A DNA stretch of 64,000 bases from CAIQQQ01 sp040399685 (lineage in GTDB: Bacteria; Pseudomonadota; Alphaproteobacteria; Acetobacterales; Acetobacteraceae): the NCBI GenBank assembly GCA_040399685.1, contig JBBART010000005.1, positions 120,891 to 184,890 of the forward strand. The letters run 5' to 3'. The notes beneath the pieces were generated by a model. The model saw nothing but the letters and a program-made list of their open reading frames with translations, was not told the DNA's origin and did not search any database. Made by a program: the position numbers and the translations under genes. Below are positions 7,097-15,529 of the stretch, piece after piece. Position 1 is the stretch's first letter; the number at the start of each line of letters is the position of its first letter.

Positions 7097-7777
7097 TCAG
7101 AGATCAACGGCAATGAGGTTCGGGTGGCGCTGCGCCAGTTCGTTGGCGATCCGCAGAACCTCGGACATATGGCGGCGGATCGCCAACTCGGCGGCGTGCG
7201 GGTCCTGGTCCAGCACCGCCTTCAGGATGGCCTTGTGCTGTTCGATCAACACGAAAACTGGGGTCACGGCGGGCAGGCTGAGAAACCGGATGCGGTCGAA
7301 CTGGGCCTTCTCGCGCTCGATGATCGCCCAGACGCCGATCAGGCCGGTGGTTTCGGCAAAGCCGCGATGGAACACGTCATCAAGCTGGGTGAAGCGTTCG
7401 GCATCGTCCCGTGCGGCGGCCTGGCCCTCGATGGCGGCTTCGAGGCGCGGGCGGATGAGGGCAGACAATCCCTGCTCGGCGGCGCGGCGAATGATCGCCA
7501 CTTCCAATGCCTCGCGCACCAGGCGTGCCTGTTCCATCGCCTGTAGCGAGATGCGGGTCACGAAGCTGCCGCGCTGTGGGCGCACCTCGATCAGCCCGTC
7601 ATCCACCAGCCGGATCAGCGCCTCGCGCACCGGGGCGCGGCTGGTGCCGAAACGCTGGGCCAGTTCATTCTCCGACAGTTTCTCCCCGGGCATCAGCCGC
7701 AGCGCCACGATGTCCTGGCGCAGGCGGCTGTAGATGGACGGGGTGGCGTCGCCGGAGGGGAGGGGAGCGACGGCCAA
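7097..7777 (-). CDS. GntR/FadR-family regulator (FCD domain) of the hexuronate regulon
   Basis: GntR-type repressor of 226 residues: winged helix-turn-helix at about residues 14-75 (SRLRQDIVALRLMPGEKLSENELA; GTSRAPVREALIRL) and an all-helical FCD effector domain after it with the metal/ligand pattern D..FH (LDDVFHRGF) and IEQHKAIL. The start is a TTG at 7775-7777, one base after the TRAP transporter stop, so the regulator is the last gene of the operon it probably controls. Likely operators are the two GTCGACTAGTCGAC sites upstream of dctP and of the uxu genes. Effector is probably a hexuronate or its ketose; not determinable here. Confidence 0.88.
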   Translation of the reverse strand: MAVAPLPSGDATPSIYSRLRQDIVALRLMPGEKLSENELAQRFGTSRAPVREALIRLVDDGLIEVRPQRGSFVTRISLQAMEQARLVREALEVAIIRRAAEQGLSALIRPRLEAAIEGQAAARDDAERFTQLDDVFHRGFAETTGLIGVWAIIEREKAQFDRIRFLSLPAVTPVFVLIEQHKAILKAVLDQDPHAAELAIRRHMSEVLRIANELAQRHPNLIAVDL

Positions 7778-7778
7778 T

Positions 7779-9656
7779 TTACAGGAATCCGATCGAAATC
7801 CACGGTATCAGCGTGATGAGAAGAAGGGCCACGAACAAGGCTGCCAGATGCGGCCAGACGGAGCGGATCGCCACGTCGGGCGACACGCGGCCAATGGCGC
7901 ATGCCAGATAGAAGCCCACGCCGAAGGGCGGTGTGAACAGCCCAAACCCCATGGCGAACACCGCCACCATGGCATAATGCACCTGATTGACGCCCATCGC
8001 ACCGGCAATCGGAAACAGCAGCGGCCCGAACAGCACAATCGCCGGCACCCCCTCCAACACGCTGCCCAGCACGATGAACGCCACCGCCGACACCAGCAGG
8101 AAGCCGATCTTGCCGCCCGGCACCACGGCCATCATCTGCACCAGCTGGTGCGAGAAGCCGGATTGCGTCAGCGCCCACGCCATCGCGGTGGCAGCTCCCA
8201 CCACCAGCAGGATGGCGCCGGACAGCGATGCCGTCTCGACCAGGATCGGATAGACGCGCTTCCAGTCAAACTGGCGATAGATGAGAATGCCCACAGCCAT
8301 GGTGTAGAGCACGCCGATGGTGGAGACCTCGGTCGCGGTTGCCACACCCTCGACCACCGCCGAGCGGATGACCATGGGCAGGCCGAGGCCCGGAACGGCC
8401 ACCAGCAACAGCCGGCCCTTCTGCGCCCAGGTGAAGCGCGGCGCCTGCGACACGTCCTCGTTGCGGCTCTGGAAGAACACCACTACGGCCAGTGCCACCA
8501 TGCCCACCACGGCCGGCAGCAGCCCGCCGGTGAACAGCGCGGCGATTGAAACACCCGTCACCGAGCCCACGGTGATCAGCACGATGCTGGGCGGAATGGT
8601 CTCAGACATCACCGCCGAGGCGGAGAGCAACGAGGTCAGATTGCCCGGCTTGTTGCCGCGCTTTAGCATTTCCGGAAACAGCGCCGGCGCCACCGCCGCC
8701 ATGTCGGCGGCCTTGGCGCCCGAAATGCCGGAGACGAGATACATCGCGCCCAGCAGCACATATTGCAGTCCGCCGCGCTTGTGGCCAATCAGCGAGACCA
8801 GGAACGCGATCATTCGGCTGGCCAGCCCGGCCATTTCGATCAACGCGCCCAGCAGCACGAACAACGGCACCGCCAGCAGGATGAGATGGGACATGCCCTC
8901 ATCCATGCGCCCGGGCACGATCGAGGTGGGGATGGTGGTGGCAAAGCTGATGAAGCCCACCGTGCCCAGCAGGAAGGCGAAGGCGATCGGCATGCCGATG
9001 ACCATCGACACCACCACGAACACCACGAAGAAGATGATGAGATTTGCGTTGCCCATGTCCTCGAACACCGGCCCCAACCAGGTCAGCACACCGACGCCGG
9101 CAGCGACGAAGGCCAGCGCTGCGATAATCTGGCGGAGATTGGCCAGCATCAGCAGGTTGCGAAAGGCGGTGAACAGCATCAGCGCCATGCCCACCAAAAT
9201 TGCCGCCCCGCGATAGCCTTCGCTGATTTGCAGCACCGGGCTCAACCCGATGCGCAGATCGTCGAAATGCTCGTAGCTGGGCATCAGCAAGGTCATTAGC
9301 ACGGCGCAGACCAGCGCCATCGCCACCGCGTCCAGCCACGCCCGCCGGTCAGGCCGCATGTCGCGCACGAAGGCCGTCAGGCGCATGTGCTCGCCGCGAC
9401 GCAGCGCCACCACGGCGCCCAGCACCGCCAGCCAGATGAACAGCAATGACGCGAGTTCGTCCGACCAGGGAAACGGCGCGGAGAACACATAGCGCGCCGT
9501 GGTGCTGACGCCGAGCAACAGCAACTCGGCCACCACAAGGGCCGATGCCAGCATCTCGATCAGCGTGGACAGCAGCCTGTCGCCAGCGTGGAACACCCGG
9601 AGCAGTCTACCTTGCGGCGCGTTCGATGCGGAGGGCGGCGTGGCGGCATGATGCAT
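7779..9656 (-). CDS. TRAP transporter fused membrane subunit (DctQ-DctM)
   Basis: A 625-residue fused TRAP membrane subunit. The N-terminal part (about residues 20-170) is the four-helix DctQ domain (VSTTARYVFSAPFPWSDELASLLFIWLAVLGA), and the rest is the large DctM channel (IIFFVVFVVVSMVIGMPIAFAFLLG; GGLLPAVVGMVALAVV; LFTPPFGVGFYL). It imports a carboxylate using the sodium or proton gradient, together with the binding protein encoded just upstream. ATG at 9656 chosen because the longer frame to 9770 overlaps dctP and is not conserved. Sits in an operon with dctP and gntR; context points to hexuronate or a related sugar acid. Confidence 0.93.
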   Translation of the reverse strand: MHHAATPPSASNAPQGRLLRVFHAGDRLLSTLIEMLASALVVAELLLLGVSTTARYVFSAPFPWSDELASLLFIWLAVLGAVVALRRGEHMRLTAFVRDMRPDRRAWLDAVAMALVCAVLMTLLMPSYEHFDDLRIGLSPVLQISEGYRGAAILVGMALMLFTAFRNLLMLANLRQIIAALAFVAAGVGVLTWLGPVFEDMGNANLIIFFVVFVVVSMVIGMPIAFAFLLGTVGFISFATTIPTSIVPGRMDEGMSHLILLAVPLFVLLGALIEMAGLASRMIAFLVSLIGHKRGGLQYVLLGAMYLVSGISGAKAADMAAVAPALFPEMLKRGNKPGNLTSLLSASAVMSETIPPSIVLITVGSVTGVSIAALFTGGLLPAVVGMVALAVVVFFQSRNEDVSQAPRFTWAQKGRLLLVAVPGLGLPMVIRSAVVEGVATATEVSTIGVLYTMAVGILIYRQFDWKRVYPILVETASLSGAILLVVGAATAMAWALTQSGFSHQLVQMMAVVPGGKIGFLLVSAVAFIVLGSVLEGVPAIVLFGPLLFPIAGAMGVNQVHYAMVAVFAMGFGLFTPPFGVGFYLACAIGRVSPDVAIRSVWPHLAALFVALLLITLIPWISIGFL

Positions 9657-9723
9657 GGGGACAGGCTCCAAATTCAAGGCAAGAGGCGGCGCGCGCCGAT
9701 GCGCGGGCCGCCGGAACGAAGGC

Positions 9724-10734
9724 TCAGAGAGCGCCGGTGTATTTCTCAAGCAGGCCCCAGGCTTCGCCACCGAACTTCTCGCGCCATTCGGTGTAGAAGC
9801 CGGCCGATTTCAGCACGTCGCGGAACGGCTTCTTGTCGGGGCTGTTGAACACAGCACCGGCCTTGGTCAGCGAGGCCACGAGATCGGTGTTCAACACCAC
9901 CAGGTCGGCGCGCTCACGCTCGGCCGCCACGCTGAGATGCTTTGTCACCACAGCGCGAATATCGGCCGGCAGGGCGTTCCACTTCTTGAGGTTCGAGAAG
10001 ATGAAATGCCCGTCCCAGATATGGCCGGTCAGTGCGATATATTTCTGCACCTCATATAGCTTTGCGCTGCTGATCAAGGCCAGCGGGTTTTCCTGACCGT
10101 CGACCACATGCGTCTGCAGGGCCGCATAAAGCTCGCCGAAATTGATCGCCGTGGGCGACGCGCCGAGCGCCTTGAAGGTGGTCACCCAAAGCTGGTTGCC
10201 GGGCACGCGGATCTTGAAGCCCTTGAGATCGTCCGGGCTGTTGATCGGTTTGGCGCTGGAGGTGATGTTGCGATAGCCGTTGTCGAGCATCTTGGGCATC
10301 ACGTGCAGGCCGACGGTCTCGAACTGGCCGCGCACATGCGCGCCGAGATCGCCGTCCATCGCCGCCCATACCTTCTCATAGCTCTCGAAGGCGAAGGACA
10401 CGGCGTTGATGCCACCGACCGGAACCACGGTCTGGTTGACGCCGGAGGTGGACATGAAATCAAGCGCGCCGGTGCGCGTCTGGGAGAACATGTCCGGCTC
10501 GCTGCCAAGCTGGCTGTTCGGATAGACCTGCAGATCAACCTGGCCGTTGGTCTCCTTGGCGATGGCCTGGGCGGCTTCGATGATCCGGGTCACGCCGGGG
10601 TGATCGGCCGGGAAGGCTGTGCCGTAGCGGAGCTTGATCTTGGCGTTCTGTGCGAAGGCCGGCAGTGCCAGGCTGGTGGCGGCGATGGCGGACAGGCCCG
10701 CCGTGAAGCTGCGCCGTGTTGTGGAAACGGTCAT
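9724..10734 (-). CDS. dctP: TRAP transporter substrate-binding protein DctP
   Basis: Periplasmic solute receptor (336 residues) of the TRAP importer. A signal peptide with an RR pair and hydrophobic stretch ends near AFA-QN (residues 1-28). The mature protein shows DctP family features: KLRYGTAFPADHP, GQVDLQVYPNSQLG, KGFKIRVPGNQ with the substrate-carboxylate-binding Arg in the RVPG block, and the INFGELYAALQTHVVDGQENP motif. First gene of the leftward operon dctP-dctQM-gntR. The upstream region contains operator 1 at 10766-10779, 32 bases before the ATG. Confidence 0.95.
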   Translation of the reverse strand: MTVSTTRRSFTAGLSAIAATSLALPAFAQNAKIKLRYGTAFPADHPGVTRIIEAAQAIAKETNGQVDLQVYPNSQLGSEPDMFSQTRTGALDFMSTSGVNQTVVPVGGINAVSFAFESYEKVWAAMDGDLGAHVRGQFETVGLHVMPKMLDNGYRNITSSAKPINSPDDLKGFKIRVPGNQLWVTTFKALGASPTAINFGELYAALQTHVVDGQENPLALISSAKLYEVQKYIALTGHIWDGHFIFSNLKKWNALPADIRAVVTKHLSVAAERERADLVVLNTDLVASLTKAGAVFNSPDKKPFRDVLKSAGFYTEWREKFGGEAWGLLEKYTGAL

Positions 10735-10764
10735 TTGTTTGTCCCTCCCGGAAAATCACATTCT

Positions 10765-10781
10765 TGTCGACTAGTCGACCA
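10765..10781. promoter_or_regulatory. GntR-type operator 1 (GTCGACTAGTCGAC)
   Basis: Perfect 14-bp palindrome at 10766-10779 embedded in TTGTCGACTAGTCGACCA, 32 bases upstream of dctP. The same palindrome recurs at 10870-10883. Two overlapping half elements of the form T-N-GTCGAC-N-A fit the TNGT..ACNA style of operators known for FadR/GntR-type repressors. Most likely bound by the GntR protein encoded at 7097-7777. Confidence 0.72.
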
Positions 10782-10867
10782 CTAAGGCGCTCTTTAGGCG
10801 CGCGCAAGAGGCAATTTACGACATTTGCGAGGCTTGCAGGCCGATATCAGCGCGTGTTAATCCAAAC

Positions 10868-10885
10868 TGGTCGACTAGTCGACCA
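10868..10885. promoter_or_regulatory. GntR-type operator 2 (TGGTCGACTAGTCGACCA)
   Basis: Perfect 18-bp palindrome, 30 bases before the ATG of the first rightward ORF at 10916. It shares GTCGACTAGTCGAC with operator 1; the two centres are 104 bp apart, close to ten helical turns, which would allow looping over the divergent promoters. Confidence 0.75.
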
Positions 10886-10915
10886 ATGCTATTCAAGAGC
10901 CGAGGAGCGCAAGAT

Positions 10916-11203
10916 ATGGTTGGGATCGCCGTCCTTCCGACAGGACATCTCGAACTCCGCGATGCCGCACCGGCGCCCTGCAACGTCAGCCAGCAGGAGA
11001 TCGTCAAGAAGGAACTGACGCTGGTTGGCTCGCGTCTCAATTGCCGGCACATCCCGCAGGTGGTCCACTGGCGGGCGGAGGGCAAGCTGCAACCCGCCGG
11101 CATGATCATCCAAACTTTCGCTGCCGCCGATGCGCGCGCGGCGTTCGGTTTGATCGAGCAAGATCCCGCCAGCACCATCAAAGTTCAGTTGGATTTTGCC
11201 TGA
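10916..11203 (+). pseudogene. Internally deleted zinc-type alcohol/sugar-acid dehydrogenase remnant
   Basis: A 95-residue ORF that joins an N-terminus typical of medium-chain zinc dehydrogenases (MVGIAVLPTGHLELRDAAPAP) directly to the C-terminal end of the L-idonate/L-galactonate dehydrogenase type (SQQEIVKKELTLVGSRLN, then a tail ending KVQLDF). Catalytic zinc ligands and the Rossmann fold, some 240 residues, are absent, so it cannot work as a dehydrogenase. The reading frame is nevertheless intact, with a GAGGAG ribosome-binding site at 10902-10907, and its TGA overlaps the ATG of the next gene (TGATG). It may be retained to drive translation of uxuB. Reading it as an in-frame deletion is an inference from family knowledge. 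Confidence 0.72.
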
Positions 11204-12693
11204 TGACCCTCCCAAGCTCCTTGCCGCGCCTGTCGTCCGGAACACTGGCGCAGATCTCTGCCGGCGTGACATTGCCGGGCTATGACCGCGACGGCCTGCG
11301 CATCGGCATCGTTCATCTTGGCCTGGGCGCCTTCGTGCGTGGCCACATGGCCGTCTACACGGATGATGTGCTGGCCATGGTGCCGGGCGATTGGGGCATT
11401 GCCGGTGTCAGCCTGCAACGCCCCGACCAGCGCGACCATCTGGCGCCGCAGGGTGGGCTTTACACCACGCTGGAACGCGACGGCGCCGGCGTGCGCGCCC
11501 GCATCATCGGCAGCTTGCGGCAGTTGCTGGTGGCGCCGGAAAATCCGGACGCGGTAGTGGCGGCGATGGCCGATGCGGGGTGCCGCATCGTCAGCCTGAC
11601 CGTTACCGAGAAGGGCTATTGCCACAACCCGGCTACCGGCAAGCTCAACGCGGATCATCCGGACATCGTCCACGATCTCGCAAACCTGACCGCGCCGCGC
11701 ACCGCCGTGGGCCTGATCGTGGCAGCCCTGGTCCGCCGCCGCGAGGCGGGCCTGATGCCGTTCACGGTGCTGTGCTGCGACAATTTGCCGCATAACTGCA
11801 CGCTGTTGGCCGGATTGGTGCGCGACTTTGCTGCGTTGCGGGATGCGTCATTGGCCGATTGGATCGCGGCGAACGGCGCGTTCCCGTCCACCATGGTGGA
11901 CCGCATCGTGCCGGCCACCACCGACGCCGACATCCAGGCCGCCGCCGCCGCCACTGGCCTGTTCGATGCAGCCCCTGTCAGCCACGAACCCTTCCGCCAT
12001 TGGGTGATCGAGGATCGCTTCGTGGGCGGCGCGCGTCCCGCCTGGGAACGCGCCGGGGCGCAGTTGGTGGGCGACGTGGCCCCGTATGAACATATGAAGC
12101 TCCGCCTGCTCAACGGCGCGCATTCGGCGCTGGCGTATCTCGGCTATCTGGCCGGGCACGAGACCATCCCCGACACGGTGGCTGATCCGGTGTTCGCTGC
12201 CTATGTCGAACGACTGTGGTCCGATGAGATCATCCCGGTGGTGCCGCCGCCGCCCGGCGTTACATTGGCCGAATATGCGGCGGAGTTGCATGCACGCTTT
12301 GCCAACACCGCGGTGCGCCATCGCACCTGGCAGATCGCCATGGATGGCTCGCAGAAACTGCCGCAGCGTTTGCTGTCCACCATCCGTGACCGGCTGGCGC
12401 ACGGTCTGCCGATCCCGTTGCTCGCCATGGCTGTGGCGGCATGGATACGCTATGTGGGCGGCACCGACGATGCCGGCCAGCCGATCGACGTGCGGGACCC
12501 GCTGGCACAGCAGCTGCGCGAGGTTTTCGAAAAGGCGGGACCGAATCCGGCCGAGCAGGCGCGCGCGCTCATCCACGTGCAGGCGGTGTTCGGCAGCGAT
12601 TTGCCGCAGTCGGATATTTTCATCCAAGCCGTCAGCACCGCTGCCCGCAGCCTTGTGGCACTGGGCGCCCGCAGCGCCCTCGCCGCACTCTGA
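11203..12693 (+). CDS. uxuB: Fructuronate reductase / mannitol dehydrogenase family
   Basis: Polyol/long-chain mannitol dehydrogenase family enzyme (496 residues), most likely fructuronate reductase converting D-fructuronate and NADH to D-mannonate. The N-terminal Rossmann domain begins IGIVHLGLGAFVRGHMAVY, the VTEKGYCHNPATGKL block is family-typical, and the catalytic lysine lies in KLRLLNGAHSALAYLG near residue 298. ATG at 11203 overlaps the preceding remnant ORF by one base. It is followed by uxuA, kdgK and eda, which complete the Ashwell route, so the fructuronate assignment is preferred over mannitol or altronate. Confidence 0.92.
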   Translation: MTLPSSLPRLSSGTLAQISAGVTLPGYDRDGLRIGIVHLGLGAFVRGHMAVYTDDVLAMVPGDWGIAGVSLQRPDQRDHLAPQGGLYTTLERDGAGVRARIIGSLRQLLVAPENPDAVVAAMADAGCRIVSLTVTEKGYCHNPATGKLNADHPDIVHDLANLTAPRTAVGLIVAALVRRREAGLMPFTVLCCDNLPHNCTLLAGLVRDFAALRDASLADWIAANGAFPSTMVDRIVPATTDADIQAAAAATGLFDAAPVSHEPFRHWVIEDRFVGGARPAWERAGAQLVGDVAPYEHMKLRLLNGAHSALAYLGYLAGHETIPDTVADPVFAAYVERLWSDEIIPVVPPPPGVTLAEYAAELHARFANTAVRHRTWQIAMDGSQKLPQRLLSTIRDRLAHGLPIPLLAMAVAAWIRYVGGTDDAGQPIDVRDPLAQQLREVFEKAGPNPAEQARALIHVQAVFGSDLPQSDIFIQAVSTAARSLVALGARSALAAL

Positions 12694-12715
12694 CGCGATC
12701 ATTCTGGAGAGACAC

Positions 12716-13903
12716 ATGCAACAAAGCTGGCGCTGGTTTGGCCCCGACGATGCCGTTCCCCTGCACGCCATCCGGCAGGCGGGGGCGAGCGGTGTGGTGA
12801 CGGCGCTGCATCAGGTTCCCTATGGTGAAGTTTGGACGGTCGAGGCCATCCAGGAACGTCAGGCGCTGATCGGCGCCGACGAATCGCTCGGCCTGCACTG
12901 GAACGTCGCTGAAAGCCTGCCGATCCATGAGCGGATCAAGCTGGGCGAGGGCGATCTGACGCCGCTGTTCGACACCTATCGCCAGTCGATGCGCAACCTC
13001 GCTGCCTGCGGCGTGCGCACGATCTGCTACAACTTCATGCCGGTGGTCGATTGGACCCGCACCGAGCTTTACCACAAGCTCCCCGGCGGCGGCACCGCGC
13101 TGCGCTTCAACGCGCATGAATATGCGGCGTTCGACTGCTTCATGCTCGAACGCAAAGGTGCTGAGGCCGATCATTCGCCCGACGTGCTGGCCCGCGCCCG
13201 CCTGTGGTTCGACGCTGCCAGCGAGAGCCACAAGGCCACGCTGCTCGGCAGCATCATGGCGGGCCTTCCCGGCGCGTTCGACCGCTATGACATCCCGGCG
13301 TTGCGCGGGATTCTGGCGCGCTATGACGGCGTGACGGTCGATGTGCTGCGCCAGCGCCTGGAGCGGTTCCTGCAAGAGGTGATCCCCACCGCCGAGGAAT
13401 GCGGGATCAACATGGCAATCCATCCCGATGACCCGCCGCGTCCGTTGATGGGCCTGCCGCGCATCGTCTCCTGCGCCGAAGATCTCGCCTTCATCACCGG
13501 CTGCGTGCCGGCGGTGCAGAACGGCATCACCCTCTGCACCGGCTCGCTCGGCGCCGGCGTCCAGAACGATGTGCCCGCCATCGCCGCCCAGTTCGCCGAC
13601 CGTATTAATTTCGCGCATCTGCGCAATGTGGCCAAGGAACCGGACGGATCGTTCATGGAAGCCGAGCATCTGGGCGGCGACACCGACATGGTGGCGGTGG
13701 TGTCCGTGCTGCTCGCCGAGCAACGCCGCCGCGTGGCGGCGGGCCGCGCGGATTGGCAAATTCCGTTCCGGCCTGATCACGGTCATGAATTGCTCGACGA
13801 TGCCGGAAAGGGTAGCTTCCCGGGGTATTCCGCCATTGGCCGCTTGAAGGGCCTCGCCGAAATTCGCGGCGTGATGACGGCGGTTGCGAGCATGAAGGCA
13901 TAG
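12716..13903 (+). CDS. uxuA: Mannonate dehydratase
   Basis: Mannonate dehydratase (395 residues, normal for UxuA) removes water from D-mannonate to give 2-keto-3-deoxygluconate; a metal-dependent TIM-barrel enzyme. Recognisable blocks are WRWFGPDDAVPLHAIRQAGA, the ICYNFMPVVDWTRT motif, the metal-site stretch AIHPDDPPRPLMGLPRIVS, the TGSLGAG loop and the LRNVAKEPDGSFMEAEHLGGD motif. ATG at 12716 has GGAGAG eight bases upstream; the open frame before it lies within uxuB and is not used. Second step of the hexuronate operon. Confidence 0.96.
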   Translation: MQQSWRWFGPDDAVPLHAIRQAGASGVVTALHQVPYGEVWTVEAIQERQALIGADESLGLHWNVAESLPIHERIKLGEGDLTPLFDTYRQSMRNLAACGVRTICYNFMPVVDWTRTELYHKLPGGGTALRFNAHEYAAFDCFMLERKGAEADHSPDVLARARLWFDAASESHKATLLGSIMAGLPGAFDRYDIPALRGILARYDGVTVDVLRQRLERFLQEVIPTAEECGINMAIHPDDPPRPLMGLPRIVSCAEDLAFITGCVPAVQNGITLCTGSLGAGVQNDVPAIAAQFADRINFAHLRNVAKEPDGSFMEAEHLGGDTDMVAVVSVLLAEQRRRVAAGRADWQIPFRPDHGHELLDDAGKGSFPGYSAIGRLKGLAEIRGVMTAVASMKA

Positions 13904-13911
13904 ACGAAGGC

Positions 13912-14850
13912 ATGACGGACAAACGCGTGGCCTGTATCGGCGAGTGCATGGTGGAACTGTCTGAGCGACAGGACGGCGCCATCACGCGCGGCTTCGGCGG
14001 CGACACCCTCAACACCGCCCTGTATCTGGCGCGGCTGGGCGTTTCAACCGACTACGTGACAGCCCTTGGCACCGACGCGTTAAGCGACGAGATGCTGGCC
14101 GCGTGGCAGTCGGAGGGGATTGGCACGTCTCTGGTGGCACGCGTGCCGGGGCGCGTGCCGGGATTGTATTTGATCCGCACGGACGAGACCGGCGAACGGC
14201 AATTCATGTACTGGCGTGACACCGCGCCGGTGCGCCAGTTGTTCCATCTGCCCGAGACGACCGCCATCGAAGACGCTGTGTGCCGCGCCAGCCTGATCTA
14301 TGTCTCCGGCATCACCCTCTCGCTGTTCGACCCCGCCAGCCGCGACCGCCTGTTCGGGCTTCTCGAACGCGCCCGCAAGGCTGGTGCACGCGTGGCGTTC
14401 GACACCAATTTCCGCCCGCGTGGCTGGCCGGATCTGGATGTGGCGCGGGACGTGTATGCCAACGCCTTCCGCCATGCCGATCTGGTGTTCGCCAGCGTCG
14501 AGGATCACGCGCTGCTGTATGGCAATGCCGAGGCGGAGGCGGTGCTCGATCGCCTGCAAGGCTCTGGGATTGCTGAGATCATCGTCAAGCTGTTGACGCC
14601 CGCGTGCCATGTGATGACGGACAGCGTGCAGGCGCTTGTGGAAGCAGCGCCAGTGGCGAATGTGATCGACACAACAGCCGCCGGCGACAGCTTCGCCGCC
14701 GCCTACATCGCCGCCCGCAACGCCGGGGCAGGGCCGGTTGATGCCGCCCGCGCCGGGCATCGCCTGGCCGGCGCCGTGGTGTGTCATCGCGGCGCTATCA
14801 TTCCTTTGGCGGCCATGCCCGTCATGCCAACAGCAACGGACGCCCAATGA
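13912..14850 (+). CDS. kdgK: 2-keto-3-deoxygluconate kinase (PfkB family)
   Basis: PfkB-type carbohydrate kinase (312 residues) that phosphorylates 2-keto-3-deoxygluconate to KDPG. The N-terminal GECMVELSERQDGAITRGFGGDTLNTALYLARLG has the family sugar-binding GGD.LN motif, and the C-terminal DTTAAGDSFAAAY is the PfkB signature with catalytic Asp near residue 259. The family anion-hole GAGD appears as AAGD, a tolerated change. ATG at 13912 follows uxuA by eight bases, and its stop overlaps eda as ATGA. Confidence 0.93.
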   Translation: MTDKRVACIGECMVELSERQDGAITRGFGGDTLNTALYLARLGVSTDYVTALGTDALSDEMLAAWQSEGIGTSLVARVPGRVPGLYLIRTDETGERQFMYWRDTAPVRQLFHLPETTAIEDAVCRASLIYVSGITLSLFDPASRDRLFGLLERARKAGARVAFDTNFRPRGWPDLDVARDVYANAFRHADLVFASVEDHALLYGNAEAEAVLDRLQGSGIAEIIVKLLTPACHVMTDSVQALVEAAPVANVIDTTAAGDSFAAAYIAARNAGAGPVDAARAGHRLAGAVVCHRGAIIPLAAMPVMPTATDAQ

Positions 14851-15485
14851 CCCATCCCTCGACCCCGATTGACGACATTCTTCGCGCCGCCCGCCTTGTT
14901 GCGGTCCTGACCATCGAGCGCGTGGCCGATGCCGTGCCGCTCGCCCGTGCCCTGGTGGCCGGTGGCGTGCGCACGCTGGAAATCACGCTGCGCACCCCGG
15001 CCGGCGCGGATTCCGCTGCCGCCATCAAGGACGCCGTGCCGGATGCGGTGGTCGGCCTCGGCACCGTTTTGCGTGTGGCCGATCTCGAACTGGCAAAGTC
15101 GCTCGGCTTGCCCTTCGCCTTCAGCCCGGGGGCGACGCCGGAACTGCTGGATGCCGCCCGCGAGCTGGGCGTGGCGTTCGTTCCGGGCATCGCCACCGCA
15201 TCGGAACTGATCGTGGCGATGAGCCGCGGGTTCAGCACCGTCAAGCTGTTCCCGGCCGAGCAGCTGGGCGGGATCGGCATGCTGAAATCACTCGGCGGGC
15301 CGTTCCCCACGGTGCGTTTCAATCCCACCGGCGGCGTGACGGAAGCGAACATGGGCGCCTATCTGGCGCTGCCCAACGTGGTCGCCGTCGGCGGCTCGTG
15401 GCTGGCCCCGGCCGCCGATATCCGCTCGGGTGCGTGGGAGGCCATCACGGCGCGCGCCGCCAAGGCCATGGCCACATTCGGCTGA
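14847..15485 (+). CDS. eda: 2-dehydro-3-deoxy-phosphogluconate (KDPG) aldolase
   Basis: KDPG aldolase (212 residues) splits KDPG into pyruvate and glyceraldehyde 3-phosphate, the end of the hexuronate route. Class I aldolase features are seen: RTLEITLRTP with the catalytic Glu, the GLGTVL loop, PGATPELL, and the Schiff-base Lys (about residue 133) in STVKLFPAEQLGG, followed by the phosphate-binding FNPTGGV and VGGSWLAP loops. Starts with the ATG of ATGA overlapping kdgK. Last gene of the operon; a hairpin at 15499-15528 follows. Confidence 0.96.
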   Translation: MTHPSTPIDDILRAARLVAVLTIERVADAVPLARALVAGGVRTLEITLRTPAGADSAAAIKDAVPDAVVGLGTVLRVADLELAKSLGLPFAFSPGATPELLDAARELGVAFVPGIATASELIVAMSRGFSTVKLFPAEQLGGIGMLKSLGGPFPTVRFNPTGGVTEANMGAYLALPNVVAVGGSWLAPAADIRSGAWEAITARAAKAMATFG

Positions 15486-15498
15486 AAATAACGTTCCT

Positions 15499-15528
15499 CA
15501 ACGTCCGGGCTGTGTGGCCTGGACGTTG
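15499..15528. terminator. Bidirectional stem-loop between eda and usp
   Basis: CAACGTCC (15499-15506) pairs with GGACGTTG (15521-15528) and the stem continues inward with GGGC/GCCT (one G-T pair) around a TGTGTG loop. It fills the 44-base gap between convergent eda and usp. No strong T-run follows, so it may end transcripts only partly. Confidence 0.6.
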
Positions 15529-15529
15529 A

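Noticed and set aside
7987..9339. Several ORFs on the plus strand opposite the TRAP gene
   Set aside because: Ser/Thr/Ala-rich shadow translations of hydrophobic codons; no start sites or homology.
12203..12715. Upstream extension of uxuA to give 566 residues
   Set aside because: The extra part is an out-of-frame reading of uxuB; the ATG at 12716 with GGAGAG gives the normal UxuA length.
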